Shown piece after piece: positions 39,349 to 51,532 of a DNA stretch of 64,000 nt; position 1 is the stretch's first letter; the number at the start of each line of letters is the position of its first letter. The notes under the pieces are model-generated. The model had not been told where the DNA came from, searched no databases, and saw only the letters and a program-made list of their open reading frames with translations. The stretch spans positions 82,147 through 146,146 of the forward strand of contig NW_025856018.1 of NCBI RefSeq assembly GCF_002878395.1, in the 5' to 3' direction. This DNA is from Capsicum annuum. Lineage: Eukaryota; Streptophyta; Magnoliopsida; Solanales; Solanaceae. The position numbers were made by a program, and so were the translations under genes.

Positions 39349-42246
39349 AGGTTGATTTTTAGCCCACTGCACGCCCGGACATCAGGCCCACCCTCAAAAC
39401 CATGGGCAATGGGACACTGATTTGTCTCGGAAAGACCCCGTTTGTGCCATTTTGCCCGTTTGACTTCCTAAATGGCCACGAAAATTTAAAAGGACCACAC
39501 TGGGATAATCCCCAACCTCCCTGGCATGCACCAATCAAGGTTTGGCCTACAGCACGCCTAGACCCCGGGCCCACCCCCAAAACTGTGGGCTATAGCACAC
39601 CGATTTGCCCAAAAAATGCCCCATTTCTGCCATTTTGGCCGTTCGTCCACCCTAATGGACACAAAAAATTAAACGAACCACACTGGAATGATCAGCAACC
39701 TCCCTAGCACGCCCTGGTCAATTTTTAGCCCACAACATGGCTGGACCCCGGGCCCACCCCCAAAATCATTGGGTATAGCACATCTATTTGTCCCAAAAGT
39801 TCCTTATTCGCCCAGTTTCCTCCGTATGTCAACCCAAATGCCCACAAAAAATTAAATGGACCACACTGGGATGATCCCCAACCACACTGGCATGCCCTGG
39901 TCTATTTTCGTCCCACAGCACGCCCGGACCCCTAGCCCACTCCCAAATCTGTGCGGTATAGCATATCAATTTGGCCCAAAAATGCCCTGTTTGGGCCATT
40001 TTGCCTGTTTATCCACCCAAATAGCCACAAAAAATTAAACGGACTACACTGGGACGATCCCCAACCTCCCTGGCATGTCCCGGTCAATTTTTGACCCACA
40101 ACACGCCCGGAGGCTTGGCCCACTCCCTAAATCGTGTGCTGTAGCACACTGATTTAGTCTGAAAATGCCCCTTTTGCACTGAGTCGCTCGTGTATCTAAC
40201 TAAATAGGCACAAAAAATTAAACGGACCACAATGGGATAATCTCAAACCCCCCTGGCATGCCACGATCAATTTTCAGACCACAGCATGCCCAAACCTCAG
40301 GCCCACCCCCGAAACTGTGGGCTATAGCCCATCGATTTGGCCCAAAAATGTCCCGTTCGTGCTGTTTTGACCGTTTGCTACCCAAATGGGAAAGAAAAAT
40401 TAAACAGAGGATGATCCCCAACCTCCTTGGCATGCCTCAGTCGATTTTTAGCCCACAGTACGCCCGTACCCTGGACCCGCCCCAAAAACCATGGTCTATA
40501 ACATATTGATTTGGCCCAAAAATGCCCCGTTCGCACCGTTTTTGATGTTTGTTTACCCATATGGCCACAGAAAATTAAACGGACCATAATAGGATAATCC
40601 CCAACCTCCCTAGCATGTCCCAATTAATTTTCCACCAACAGCATGCCCAGACCCTAGGCCGACATCCAAAACCATGGGTTATAGCACAATGATTTGGCCT
40701 GAAAATGCCCCATTCGCATCGTTTCACCCGTTTGACCACCCAAATAGCCATGAAAAATTAAGCATACCACACTAGGACAATCCCCTACCTCCCTGGCATA
40801 CCCTAGTCTATTTTGGGCCCAAAACACCGTGAGACCCTGGGACCACCCCTGAAATCGTGAGCTATAGCACACCGGTTCTGCTCGAAAATGCCTTGTTCGC
40901 GCCATTTCACCCTTTTATCCACACAAATGGCCACAAAAAATTAAACGCACCACACTAGGATGATCCCCAACCTCCCTGGCATACCCCGATCGATTTTTGA
41001 CCCACAACACGCCAGGAGCCCGGGATCAAACCCAAAACCGTGTGCTGTAACACAACGATTTGGTTTGAAAATGCCCCTTTCATGCCACGTCACTCGTGTG
41101 TCCACCTAAATGGGCACAAAAAATTAAACGGACCACAATGGGATGATCCCCAACCTTCCTGGTATGCTACGATCTATTTTCAAACCATAGCATGCTCGAA
41201 CCTCAGGCCCACCCCCGAAAATGTGGACTATAGCACACCGATTTAGCCCAAAAATGCCCTGTTCGTGCCATTTTCCCAGTTTATCCACCCAAATAGTAAC
41301 AAAAAATTAAACGGACCACACTGAGATGATCCTCAACCCCCTTGGCATGCCTTGGTTGATTTTTGATCCACTGCACGCCCGGTCCCTGAGCCCACCCCTA
41401 ACACAGTGGATATAGCACACCGATTGGCTTGAAAACTCCCCTTCTGTGCCGTTTTACCTATTTTTTCACCCAAATAGCCACAAAAAATTAAACGAACCAC
41501 ACTGGGATGATCCCTAACCTCCCTGGCATACCTTGGTCAATTTTTAACCCACTTCAAGCTCAGACCTTGGGCCCACCCCCAAAACTGTGGGCTATAGCAC
41601 ACTGGTTTGGCCCGAAAACGCCCCGTTTGCGCCATTACGTTCGTTTGTCCTCCCAAACGGGCATAAAGAATTAAACAGACCACACTGGGATGATCCCCAA
41701 CCTCCCTGGCATGCCCAAATCGAATTTTAGCCTACAGAACGCCTGGACCCCAGGCCCAACCCCAAAATTGTAGGCTATAGTACATCGATTTGGCCTGAAA
41801 ATGCCCCATTCGCACCGTTTTGCCTGTTTGTCCACCCAAATGGTCACAAAAATTTAAAAGGACCATACTGGGATGATCCCCAACCTCTCTGGAATGCCCA
41901 GGTCAATTTTTGGCCCACAGCACGCCCGGACCCTGGTCCCATCCCCAAAATCGTGGGCTATAGCACACAGATTTTGCTCGAAAATGCTCCGTTCATGCCG
42001 TTTTGCCCATTTATCCACCTAAATGGCCACGAAAAATTAAATGGACCACACTGGGATGATCCCCAACCTCGCTGTCATGCCCCGATTGATTTTCAACCGA
42101 CAGCACGCTCGAACCCCGAGCCCACCCCAAAACTGTGGGCTATAGCACACCAATTTGCCTCGAGAATGCCCTGTTCGTGCTGTTATGCCCGTTTGTCCAC
42201 CCAAATGGGCACAAAAAATTAAAAAGACCATACTGGAATGATTTGG
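39349..42246 (+). repeat. Domain III unit 4, complete 16-mer
   Basis: All sixteen subtypes are present in canonical order with an A-to-A spacing of 2898 bp: B 39.59, C 39.77, D 39.95, E 40.14, F 40.32, G 40.50, H 40.68, I 40.86, E' 41.04, J 41.22, K 41.40, L 41.59, M 41.77, N 41.95, O 42.14 kb. The A/T-tract junction after F near 40.40 kb lost about 15 bp (TTAAACAGAGGATGATCC). Otherwise this is a clean copy, colinear with the unit at 33573. Confidence 0.9.
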
Positions 42247-45037
42247 AGGTTGATTTTTAGCCCATTGCATGCCCGAACATTATGCCCACCCCCAAAACCA
42301 TGGGCAATAGCACACCGATTTGTCCGAAAAATGTCACATTTACGCCGTTTTGCTCTTTTGTCTTCCCAAATGGCAACGAAAAATTAAATGGACTATACTG
42401 GGATAATCCTCAACCTCCCTGGCATGCCTCGATCAAATTTTGGCCCACAGCACGCCTAGACCCTGGGCTATAGCACACCGATTTGCCCTAAAAGTGCCCC
42501 ATTTGTGCCATTTTTGCTGTTTGTCCACCTTAATGTCCACAAAAAATTAAACAGACCACACTGGAATGATCCGCAACCTCCCTGGCACTCCCCGGTTAAT
42601 TTTTGTCCCACAACACGCCTGGACCCCTAGCCCACCCTCAAAATCATGGGGTATAGCACATCGATTCATCCTAAAAGTGCCTCGTTCACACTGTTTCCCC
42701 CATTTGTCCACCCAAGTTCCCACCTCCAAAATCGTGGGCTATATCACACCAATTTTGCCAATAAATGCCCTGTTTAGGCTATTTCACCCGTTTATCCACC
42801 CAAATGGCCACAAAAAATTAAATGGACCACACTGGGATAATCTCCAACCTTCCTGGCATGCCACGGTCAATTTTTGACCTATAACACGCCTGGAGCTTGG
42901 GCCCACCCCCTAAACCGTGTGCTGTAGCACACTGATTTGGTCTGAAAATGCCTTTTTCACGCCATGACTCTCGTGTGTCCACCTAAATGGGCACGAAAAA
43001 TTAAACGGACCATAATGGGATGATCCCAAACCTCCCTGGCATGCCACGGTCGATTTTCGGACCACAGCATGCCCGGACCTCAGGCCCACCCCCAAAACTG
43101 TGGGCTGTAGCACACCGATTTAGCCCAAAAATGCCACGTTCGTGCTGTTTTGCCCGTTTGCCACCCAAATGGCCACGAAAAATTAAATGGACCACACTGG
43201 GATGATCCCCAACCTCCCAGGAATGCGCCAATCGATTTTCAGCCCACAGCACGCCCGGACCCCAGACCCACCCCCAAAATCGTGGGCTATAACACATCGA
43301 TTTGGCCCGAAAATGTCCCATTCATGCCGTTTCTCCCGTTTGTCCACCTATATGGCCACGAAAAATTTAACGGACCACACTGGGATGATCCCCAACCTCC
43401 CTGGAAAGCCTCGATAAATTTTCTGCCCACAGCAAGCGCAGACCTCGAGCCAACATGCAAAACCATGGGTTATAGCACAACAATTTAGCCTGAAAATGCC
43501 CCGTTTGCATCGTTTCACCCGTTTGTCCACCCAAATGGCCATGAAAAATTAAATGGACCATACTAAGATGCTTTCCTACCTCCCTGGCATGCCACAGTCA
43601 ATTTTTGGTCCACAACACCCCCGTATCCTGGGGACACCCCTGAAACCGTGAGCTATAGCACACCGATTCTGCTCGAAAATGAACTGTCCGCGCTGTTTCG
43701 CCTGTTTGTCCACACAAATGGCCATAAAAAATTAAACGGATCACACTAGGATGATCCCCAACCTACCTGGCATGCCCCGGTCAATTTTTAACCCATAACA
43801 CGCCCGGAGCCCGGGCCTACCCCCAAAATAGTGTGCAATAGCACACCGATTTGGTCCAAAAATGCCCCATTCGCATCGTGTCGCTCGTGTGTCCACCTAA
43901 ATGGGCACGAAAAAATAAACGGACCACAATGGGATGATCCCCAACCTACCTAGCATACCACGATCGATTTTCGAACCACGGCATCCCCGAACCTCAGGCA
44001 CACCCCCGAAACTGTGGACTATAGCACATCGATTTAGCCCAAAAAAGCCCCGTTCGTGCCATTTTGCCATTTTGTCCACCCAAATAGCAATGAAAAATTA
44101 AACTGACCACATTGAGATGATCCTTAACCACCCTGGCATGCCTCGATTGATTATCGTCCCACTGCACGCCTGGACCCTGAGCCCACCCCTGAGACAGTGG
44201 ATATAGCACACCGATTGGCTTGAAAACTCTTCTTTTCCGCCGTTTTACTTGTTTGTTCACCCAAATGGCTACAAAAAATTTAACGAACTACACTGGGATG
44301 ATCCCCAACCTCCCTGGCATGCCTCAGTCGATTTTCATCCCACAACACGCCCGAACCTTGGGCCCACCCGCAAAACTGTGGGCTATAGCACGCTGATTTG
44401 GCTTGAAAATGCCCCGTTCGCGCCATTATGCCCGTTTGTCCTCCCAAATGGGCACAAAGAATTAAACGGATTACAATGGGATTATCCCCAACCTCCCTGG
44501 AATGCTCGAATTGAATTTTAGCCCACAGCACAGCTGGACCCCGGGCCCAACCCCAAATTCGTGGGTTATAGCACATCGATTTGGCCTGAAAATGCCTCAT
44601 TCGCACTGTTTTGCCTATTTGTCCACCCAAATAGCCATGAAAATTTTAAAGGACCATACTGGGATTATCCCAAACCTCTCTGTCATGCCCAGGTCGATTT
44701 TCAGCATACAACACGCTCGAACCCTGGTCCCACCCCCAAAACAGTGGGCTATAGCACACCGATTTGGCTCGAAAATGCCCCGTTCGTGCCGTTTCACCCG
44801 TTTATCCACCTAAATGGCCACGAAAAATAAATGAACCACACTGGGATGATCCCCAACCTCCCTGACATGCCCTGAACGATTTTTGACCCACAGCACGCTC
44901 GAACCCCGAGTCCAACCCCAAAACCGTTGTCTATAGCACACTAATTTAGCTTGAAAATGCCCTGTTCGCGCTATTAAGCTCGTTCATCCACCCTAATGGC
45001 CACGAAAAATTAAACGGACCACACAGGAATGATTCGA
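42247..45037 (+). repeat. Domain III unit 5, 16-mer with fused C/D
   Basis: The canonical order is kept, but the unit is 2791 bp because C is joined to D by a deletion of roughly 105 bp at about 42715. There CATTTGTCCACCCAAG runs straight into TTCCCACCTCCAAAATCGTG. Monomer B is also shortened near 42465, where CCCTGGGCTATAGC skips the CCCACCCCCAAAACCGT segment. All later monomers, E to O, are regular. The left end of the C/D deletion lies in the CCCAAATGGCC segment of the monomer. Confidence 0.86.
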
Positions 45038-46658
45038 AGGTCGATTTTTAGCCCAATGCATGCCCAAACATTAGGCCCACCCGCAAAACCGTGGGCAATA
45101 GCACACCGATTTGTCCCAAAAATGCCCTATTTCAGCCATTTTTTTGCCTGCCCAAATGGCCACGAAAAATTAAATTGACCATACTGTAATGATTCCCAAC
45201 CACCCTGGTATGCCCTGATCAATTTTCTACCCACACCATGCCCAGACCCCGGGCTGACATCCAAAACTGTGGGTTATAGCACAACGATTTGGCCTGAAAG
45301 TGCCCCATTCGTATCGTTTCACTCGTTTGTCCACCCAAATGGCCATGAAAAATTAAACGGACCACACTAAGATGATCCCCTACCTCCCTGGCATGCCCCA
45401 GTTGATTTTTGACCCACAACACCCACGGACCCTGGGACCACCCCGGAAACCATGAGCTATAGCACACCGATTCTGCTCGAAAATGCCCTATTAGTTCCGT
45501 TTCGACCGTTTGTCAACACAAATGGCCATAAAAAATTAAACGAACCACACTAGGATGATCCCCAACCTCCCTAGCATGTCCCAGTTGAGTTTTAACCCAC
45601 AACATACTTGGAGCCTGGGCCAACCCCTAAAACCGTGTGCTGTAGCACACCAATTTTGTCTGAAAATACCCCTTTTGCGATGTGTCGCTCGCGTGTCAAC
45701 CTAAATGGGCATGAAAAATTAAATGGATTATAAGGGGATGATCCCCAACCTTCCTACCACACCACGGTCAATTTTCAAACCACAGCATGCTCGGACCTTA
45801 GGCCCACCCCCGAAACTGTGGACTATAGCACACCGATTTAGCCCAAAAATGCCCCGTTAATGCTATTTTGCCAGTTTGTCCACCCAAATAGCAAAAAAAA
45901 TTAACCGAACCACACTGAGATGATCCTCAACCTCCCTGGCATGCCTCGGTTTATTTTCATCCCACTGCACGCCCGGACCCTGAGCCCACCCCTGAGACAG
46001 TGGATATAGTACACCAATTTGTCTTGAAAACTCCCCTCTTGTGCTGTTTTACCTGTTTGTCCACCCAAATGGCCAAGAAAAATTAAACGAACCACACTGG
46101 GATGATACCCAACCTCTCTGCCATACCTCGGCCGATTTTCAGCCCACGTACGCCCGGACCTTGGGCCCACCCCCAAAACAGTGGGCTATAACACACTGAT
46201 TTGGCCCGAAAATACCCCTTTTGCGCCTTTTCGCCCGTTTTTCCTTCCAAATGGGCACAAAAAGTTAAACGGACCACACTGGGATGATCCCTAACCTCCC
46301 TGGCATACCCGAATCTAATTTTAGCCCACAGCACGCCCGGACCTTGGTCCCACCCCCAAAATCGTGGGCTATAGCACACCAATTTGGCTCGAAAATGCCC
46401 CGTTCATGCCGTTTCACCCGTTTATCCTAATAAATAGCCACGAAAATATAAATGGAACACACTGGGACGATCCTCAACCTCCCTTGCATGCCCCGATCAA
46501 TTTTTGACCCATAGAATTCTCGAACCCTGGTCCCACCCCCGAAACCGTGGGCTATAGCACACAAATTTAGATCGAAAATTCCCAGTTCGAGCTATTACGC
46601 TCGTTTGTCCACCCAAATAGGCACAAAAAATTAAACGGACCACACTGGAATGATCTAG
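45038..46658 (+). repeat. Domain III unit 6, contracted 9-mer
   Basis: The order is A H I E' J K L M/N O, spacing 1621 bp. B to G are missing. M and N are represented by one hybrid near 46.35 kb that begins as M (CGAATCTAATTTTAGCCCAC) and continues as N (CCTTGGTCCCACCCCCAAAA, CACCAATTTGGCTCG). Subtype A here has a poly-T variant, CAGCCATTTTTTTGCCTGCC, also seen in the A copies at about 56.3 and 59.4 kb. This suggests those A copies share a recent ancestor. Confidence 0.83.
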
Positions 46659-49497
46659 AGGTTGAGTTTTAGCCCACTGCATGCCCGAACACTAGGGCCA
46701 CCCCCAAAACCGTAGGCAATAGCACACCGGTTTGTTACGAAAATTCCCCATTTGCGCCGTTTTGCCCGTTTGTCTGCCCAAATGGCCACGAAAAATTAAA
46801 CGGACCACACTGGGACAATCCCCAACCTCCCTGGCATGCCCCTTTTAATTGTTTGCCCACAAAACGCCTAGACCCCGGGCCTACCCCCGAAATCGTGGGC
46901 TATAGCACACCGATTTGCCCTAAAAATGCCCCAATTATGCCATTTTGTCCGTTCGTCCACCCTAATGTCCATAAAAAATTAAACGGACTGCACTGGAATG
47001 ATCTGCAACCTCCCTGGCAGGCCCCGATAAATTTTTTGCCTACAGCACGCCTGGACCCCGGGCCCACCCCCAAAATCATGGGGTATAGCACATCGATTTG
47101 TCCCAAAAGTAGCTCGTTTGTACCTTTTCCCTCGTTTGTCCACCCAAATGCCCACGAAAAATTAAATGGACCACACTGGGATGATCCCTTACCACCCTGG
47201 CATGCCCCGATCTATTTTTGTCACACAGCGCGCCCAGACCCCTGGTTGGACCATTTCGCTCGTTCATCCACCCAACTGGCCATAAAAAATTAAACGGACC
47301 ACACTGGGATGATCCCTAACCTCCTTGGCATACCTTTGAGCTACAACACGCCTGGAGCCAGGGCCCACCCCCAAAACTGTGTGTAGTAGCACACTGATTT
47401 GGTCTGAAAATGCCCCTTTCGCGCCGTGTCGCTCGTGTGTCCACCTAAATGGGCACGAAAAATTAAAGGGACCACAATGGGATGATCCCAAACCTCCCTG
47501 GCATGCCACGGTTGATTTTTAGACCACAGCATGCTCGGACCTCAGGACCACCCCTAAAACTGTAGGCTATAGCACACTGATTTGTCCTAAAAATGCCCCG
47601 TTCATGCTGGTTTACCCGTTTGCCACCCAAACGGCCATGAAAAATTAAACGGACCACACTGGAATGATCCCCAACCTCCTTGTCATGCCTCGGTCAATTT
47701 TCAGCCCACAGAACACCCGGACCCTTGACCTACCCCCAAAATCGTGGGCTATAACACATCGATTTGGCCTGAAAATACCCCGTTCCCGCTGTTTCTCCCA
47801 TTTGTTCACCCATATGGCCACGAAAAATTAAATAGACCACACGGAGATGATCCCCAACCACCCTGGCATGGCTCGATCAATTTTCTACCCACATCACGCC
47901 CAGACCCTGGGCCGACATCCAAAACCGTGGGTTATAGCACAACAATTTGGCCTGAAAATGCCCCGTTTGCATAGTTTCACCCGTTTGTCCACCCAAATGG
48001 CCATGAAAAATTAAACGGACCACACTAAGAAAATCCCCTACCTCCCTGACATACCCCAGTTGATTTTCGACCTACAACACCCACGGACCCTGGGACCACC
48101 CCTGAAACCATGAGCTATAGCACACCGATTCTACTCGAAAATGCCCTATTTGCGTTGTTTTGCCCGTTGCCTACACAAATGGCCATAAGAAATTAAAAGG
48201 ACCACACTAGGATGATTCCTAACCTCCTTGGCATGCCCCAGTCAATTTTTAACCCACAACACGCTCGGAGCCTGGGCCAACCCCTAAAACCGTGTGTTGT
48301 AGAACATCGATTTTGTTTGAAAATACCCCTTTCGCGATGTGTCGCTCGTGTGTCCAAATAAATGGGCACAAAAAATTAAATGGATCATAAGGAGATGATC
48401 TCCAACCTCCCTGGCATGCCACAGTCGATTTTCAAACCACAGCATGCTCGGACCTCAGGCCCACCCCTGAAACTGTGGACTATAGTACACCGATTTAGCC
48501 CAAAAATGCCCCGTTCATGCTATTTTGCCAGTTTGTCCATGCAAATAGCAAAAAAAATTAACCGGACCATACTGAGATGATTCTCAACCTTCCTGGCATG
48601 CCTCAGTTGATTTTCGTCCCAATGCACGCCCGGACCCTGAGCCCACCCTTGAGACAGGGGATATAGCACACCAATTTGTCTTGAAAACTCCCCTCTTGTG
48701 CTGTTTTACCTGTTTGTCAACACAAATGGCCACGAAAAATTAAACAAACCACACTGGGATAATACCCAACCTCCCTGGCACACCTAGGTCGATTTTCAGC
48801 CCATGGTACACCCGGACCTTGGGCCCACCCCCAAAATTGTGGGCTATAACACACTAATTTGGCCCGAAAATGCCCCTTCCGCGTCATTACGCTCGTTTTT
48901 CCTCCCAAATAGGCACAAAAATTAAACGAACAACACTGGGATGGTCCCCAACCTCCGTGGCATACTCGGATCAAATTTTAGCCCATAGCACGCCCGGACC
49001 CCAGGCCCAACCCCTAAATCGTGGGCTATGGCACATCGATTTGGCCCGAAAATGCCCCATTCGCATTGTTTTTCCTGTTTGTCCTCCCAAATGGCCACAA
49101 AAAATTAAAAGGACCATATTGGGATGATCCCCAACCTATCTGGCATGCCCAGGTTGATTTTTAGCCCATAGAACACCCGGACCTTGGTCCCACCCCAAAA
49201 ATAGTGGGCTATAGCACACCGATTTGGCTCGAAAATGCCCTGTTCATGCCGTTTCGCCCGTTTTTCCTGATAAATGGCCAGTAAAAATTAAATGGACCAC
49301 ACTGGGATGATCCCCAACCTCCCTGGCATGCCCCGGTCAATTTTCGACCAACAGAATGCTCGAACCCCGGGCCCACCCTCGAAATCATGGGCTATAGCAC
49401 ACTAATTTAGCTCAAAAATGCCAGTTCATGCTATTACGCCCGTTTGTCCACCCAAATAGGCATAAAAAATTAAACGAACCACACTAGAATGATCTAG
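46659..49497 (+). repeat. Domain III unit 7, 16-mer with deleted D
   Basis: The canonical sixteen-monomer order has an A-to-A spacing of 2839 bp. The shortfall is a deletion of about 60 bp in D near 47245, where CAGACCCCTGGT is followed directly by TGGACCATTTCGCTCG, removing the CCGTGGGCTATAGC region. B 46.91, C 47.09, E 47.38, F 47.57, G 47.75, H 47.93, I 48.12, E' 48.30, J 48.48, K 48.66, L 48.84, M 49.02, N 49.21 and O 49.39 kb are all regular. Confidence 0.86.
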
Positions 49498-49874
49498 AGG
49501 TTGATTTTTAGCCTACTGCACGCCCGAACACTGGGGCAACCCCCAAAATAGTGGGCAATAGCACATCGATTTGTCTCGAAAATTCCCCGTTTGCGCCGTT
49601 TTGCCGGTTTGTCTGCTCAAATGGCCATGAAAAATTAAACGGGCCACACTGGGACAATCCCCAACCTCCCTGTCATGCCCCGTTCAATTTTTTGCCCACA
49701 GCACGCCTAGACCTCGGGCCCACCCCCAAAACCGTGGGCTGTAGCACACCGATTTGCCTTAAAAATGCCCCAATTATGCCATTTTGGCCGTTTGTCCACC
49801 CTCATGGCCACAAAAAATTAAACGGACTTGAAAATGCCTCATTCACACCGTTTTTCCTATTTGTCCACCCAAAT

Positions 49875-50208
49875 ACAACAACAACAACAACAAACCCAGT
49901 GTATTCCCACCTAGTGGGGTGTGGGGGGGGGGGTAAGATGTACGCAGTCCATACCTCTACCTCTGATGAAGTAGAAAGGCTGTTTCCGATAGACCCCGGG
50001 CTCAAGGCACGAGATACCACACAAACACAAAGTACAGCACAGAAGCAGATTACATAACATAAATACGGCACCCATAAGTAATATAAAACAGAGAAAAGCA
50101 TAGGAAAGCACACAGATTCGTAATACAACATGGAACACGGAACACGGAATCATGACAAGAATAAAACCCCCACCAAGTAATTCCCTACACTAGCGACCCG
50201 AACTGGCC
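49875..50208 (-). other. LINE 3' UTR with SINE-shared tail and (TTG)n end
   Basis: Downstream of the stop codon on the minus strand lie about 335 non-coding bases. The final 130 bp contain the words CTATCGGAAACAGCC, GGACTGCGTACATCTTACC, a run of eleven C (plus-strand G at 49923-49933), and GGGAATACACTGGGTTTG, ending in (TTG)6. This layout is, to my knowledge, common to RTE-type LINEs and the SINEs they mobilise in Solanaceae and related plants (TS/Au-like SINEs). Because the LINE coding frame is contiguous upstream, I read it as the LINE's own 3' end and not a separate SINE. The homopolymer run is prone to sequencing error. Confidence 0.8.
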
Positions 50209-50982
50209 CTAATCCTCTACCGTAATTCGCATCCTCCAGACCTTCCTATCTAGGGTCATGTCCTCAGTGAGCTGTAACTGTTCCATGTCCCGCCTAATCA
50301 CCTCACCCCAGTACTTCTTCGGCCTACCCCTACCCCGCCTAAAACCATCCAACGCTAGCCTCTCACACCTACGGACCGGGGCATCCATGCCCCTCCTCTT
50401 CACGTGTCCGAACCATCTCAATCGTGCTTCCCGTATCTTGCACTCCACTAAAGTCTCACCCACCTTCTCCCGAATAGTCTCATTCCAAACTCTATCCCTT
50501 CTAGTCAGTCCACATATCTAGCGCAACATCCGCATTTCTGCCACCTTCATTTTTTGGATGTGGGAGTTCTTAACTGGCCAACACTCCGCTCCATACAACA
50601 AGGCCGGATGGACTACCACCCTGTAGAATTTGCCTTTAAGCTTGGGCGGCACCTTCTTATCACACAGCACCCCCGACGCGAGTTTCTACTTCATCCATCC
50701 CGCCCCAATACGGTGCGAGACATCCTCGTCAATCTCACCATTACTCTAGATCACGGACCCAAGATACTTGAACTTATCCCTCTTACATACCTCCCGAGCT
50801 TCCAGCTTCACCACAACCTCATTCTCCTGCCTCACGTCATTAAACTTGCATTCCACATACTCTGTCTTGCTTCTGCTCACCCTGAACCCTTTAGACTCAA
50901 GAGTTCGCCTCCACATCTCTAATTTGTCATTCACACCCCCTCGAGTCTCATCTATCAAAACTATATCATCTGCAAAAAGAAC
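49875..50982 (-). mobile_element. 5'-truncated RTE-type LINE remnant
   Basis: On the minus strand this is the 3' end of a non-LTR retrotransposon. It holds the last part of reverse transcriptase from the F-A-D-D catalytic motif, the C-terminal domain ending in T-V-E-D and a stop at 50209-50211, a 3' UTR of about 335 bp, and a terminal (TTG)n tail at the low-coordinate end. Endonuclease and most of reverse transcriptase are absent, the usual result of incomplete target-primed reverse transcription. RTE-clade membership is inferred from the domain layout and the (TTG)n tail. The flanks do not show a target-site duplication. Instead about 20 bp of the satellite A/T tract is missing. Base composition and codon structure differ sharply from the surrounding satellite. 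Confidence 0.9.
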
Positions 50983-50985
50983 CAT
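50209..50985 (-). pseudogene. LINE reverse transcriptase C-terminal fragment, three stops
   Basis: One continuous minus-strand frame encodes the C-terminal part of a LINE reverse transcriptase. It opens with [10 protein letters not shown], the palm motif whose two aspartates bind metal. It then has a thumb-like region with K-Y-L-G-S-V-I, a stretch resembling [17 protein letters not shown], and the [11 protein letters not shown] segment typical of the domain after reverse transcriptase in plant RTE elements. The end is M-R-I-T-V-E-D. Three in-frame TAG codons interrupt it at 50746-50748, 50686-50688 and 50518-50520. There is no frameshift. Each stop is one C-to-T or G-to-A change from a glutamine or tryptophan codon, consistent with decay of methylated cytosines. 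It cannot supply transposition functions. Confidence 0.92.
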
Positions 50986-51366
50986 ACTAGGATGATCGCC
51001 AACCTCTCTGGCATGCCCAGATCAATTTTTGGCCCACAAGACGCCCGGACCCTGGTCCCACCCCAAAAATCATGGGATATAGCACACCGATTTAGCTCGA
51101 AAATGTCTCATTCGTGCTGTTTCACCTATTTATCCACCTAAATGGCCACGAAAAATTAAATGGACCATAATGGAATGATCCCTAACCTCCATGGCATACC
51201 CCGGTCAATTTTTGACCCCCAGCACTCTCAAACCCCGTGCCCATCCCCAAAATCGTGGGCTATAGCACACTAATTTGGCTTGAAAATGCCCCGTTCGCGC
51301 TATTACGCTCGTTTGTCCACCCTAATAGGCACAAAAAATTAAACGGACCACTCTGGAATGATCCAG

Positions 51367-51532
51367 AGGTTGATTTTTAGCCCACTGCATACCCAAACAT
51401 CGGGCCCACCCCCAAAACCATGGGCAATAGCACACCAATTTGGCTCGAAAATGCCCAGTTTGCGCTATTACGCCCGTTTGTCCACTCAAATAGGCACAAA
51501 AAATTAAACAGACCACACTGGAATGATCCGGA
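51367..51532 (+). repeat. A/O hybrid short monomer, copy 1
   Basis: This 165-bp monomer starts as subtype A (AGGTTGATTTTTAGCCCACT, then GGGCAATAGCACACC) and finishes as subtype O (AATTTGGCTCGAAAATGCCC, GCTATTACGCCCGTTTGTCC). It sits directly before a true A monomer at 51533. It is best explained by an exchange one monomer out of register between A and O, which are neighbours at the HOR boundary. The same hybrid, in the same position relative to A, occurs at 53509. Confidence 0.82.

Larger units (their letters stand above)
49498..51366 (+). repeat. Domain III unit 8, contracted 5-mer hosting the LINE
   Basis: Subtypes A and B are followed at 49826-49832 by a jump from TTAAACGGAC into TTGAAAATGCCTCATTCACA, which is the second half of subtype M. 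The M remnant ends at CACCCAAAT (49874). The LINE occupies the next 1.1 kb. Satellite resumes inside the monomer at about 50982 with ACCATACTAGGATGATCGCC, followed by N (51.06 kb) and O (51.25 kb). C through L are missing. Whether the contraction and the LINE insertion are one event or two cannot be decided from one copy. Confidence 0.8.

Noticed and set aside
49875..50010. An independent SINE inserted beside the LINE
   Set aside because: The tail is contiguous with the LINE 3' UTR and in the same orientation, and there is no tRNA-like A/B box head. The simpler reading is one LINE 3' end.
49551..50057. Plus-strand open frame spanning satellite and the LINE tail
   Set aside because: It crosses an insertion junction and is antisense to the LINE 3' UTR; a chance frame.
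49911..50153. Cysteine- and leucine-rich minus-strand frames resembling a membrane peptide
   Set aside because: They lie entirely within the LINE 3' UTR, after the stop codon of the reverse transcriptase frame, and pass through its C run.
50554..50922. Plus-strand open frame of 122 codons
   Set aside because: It is antisense to the recognisable reverse transcriptase frame on the minus strand and has no features of its own.
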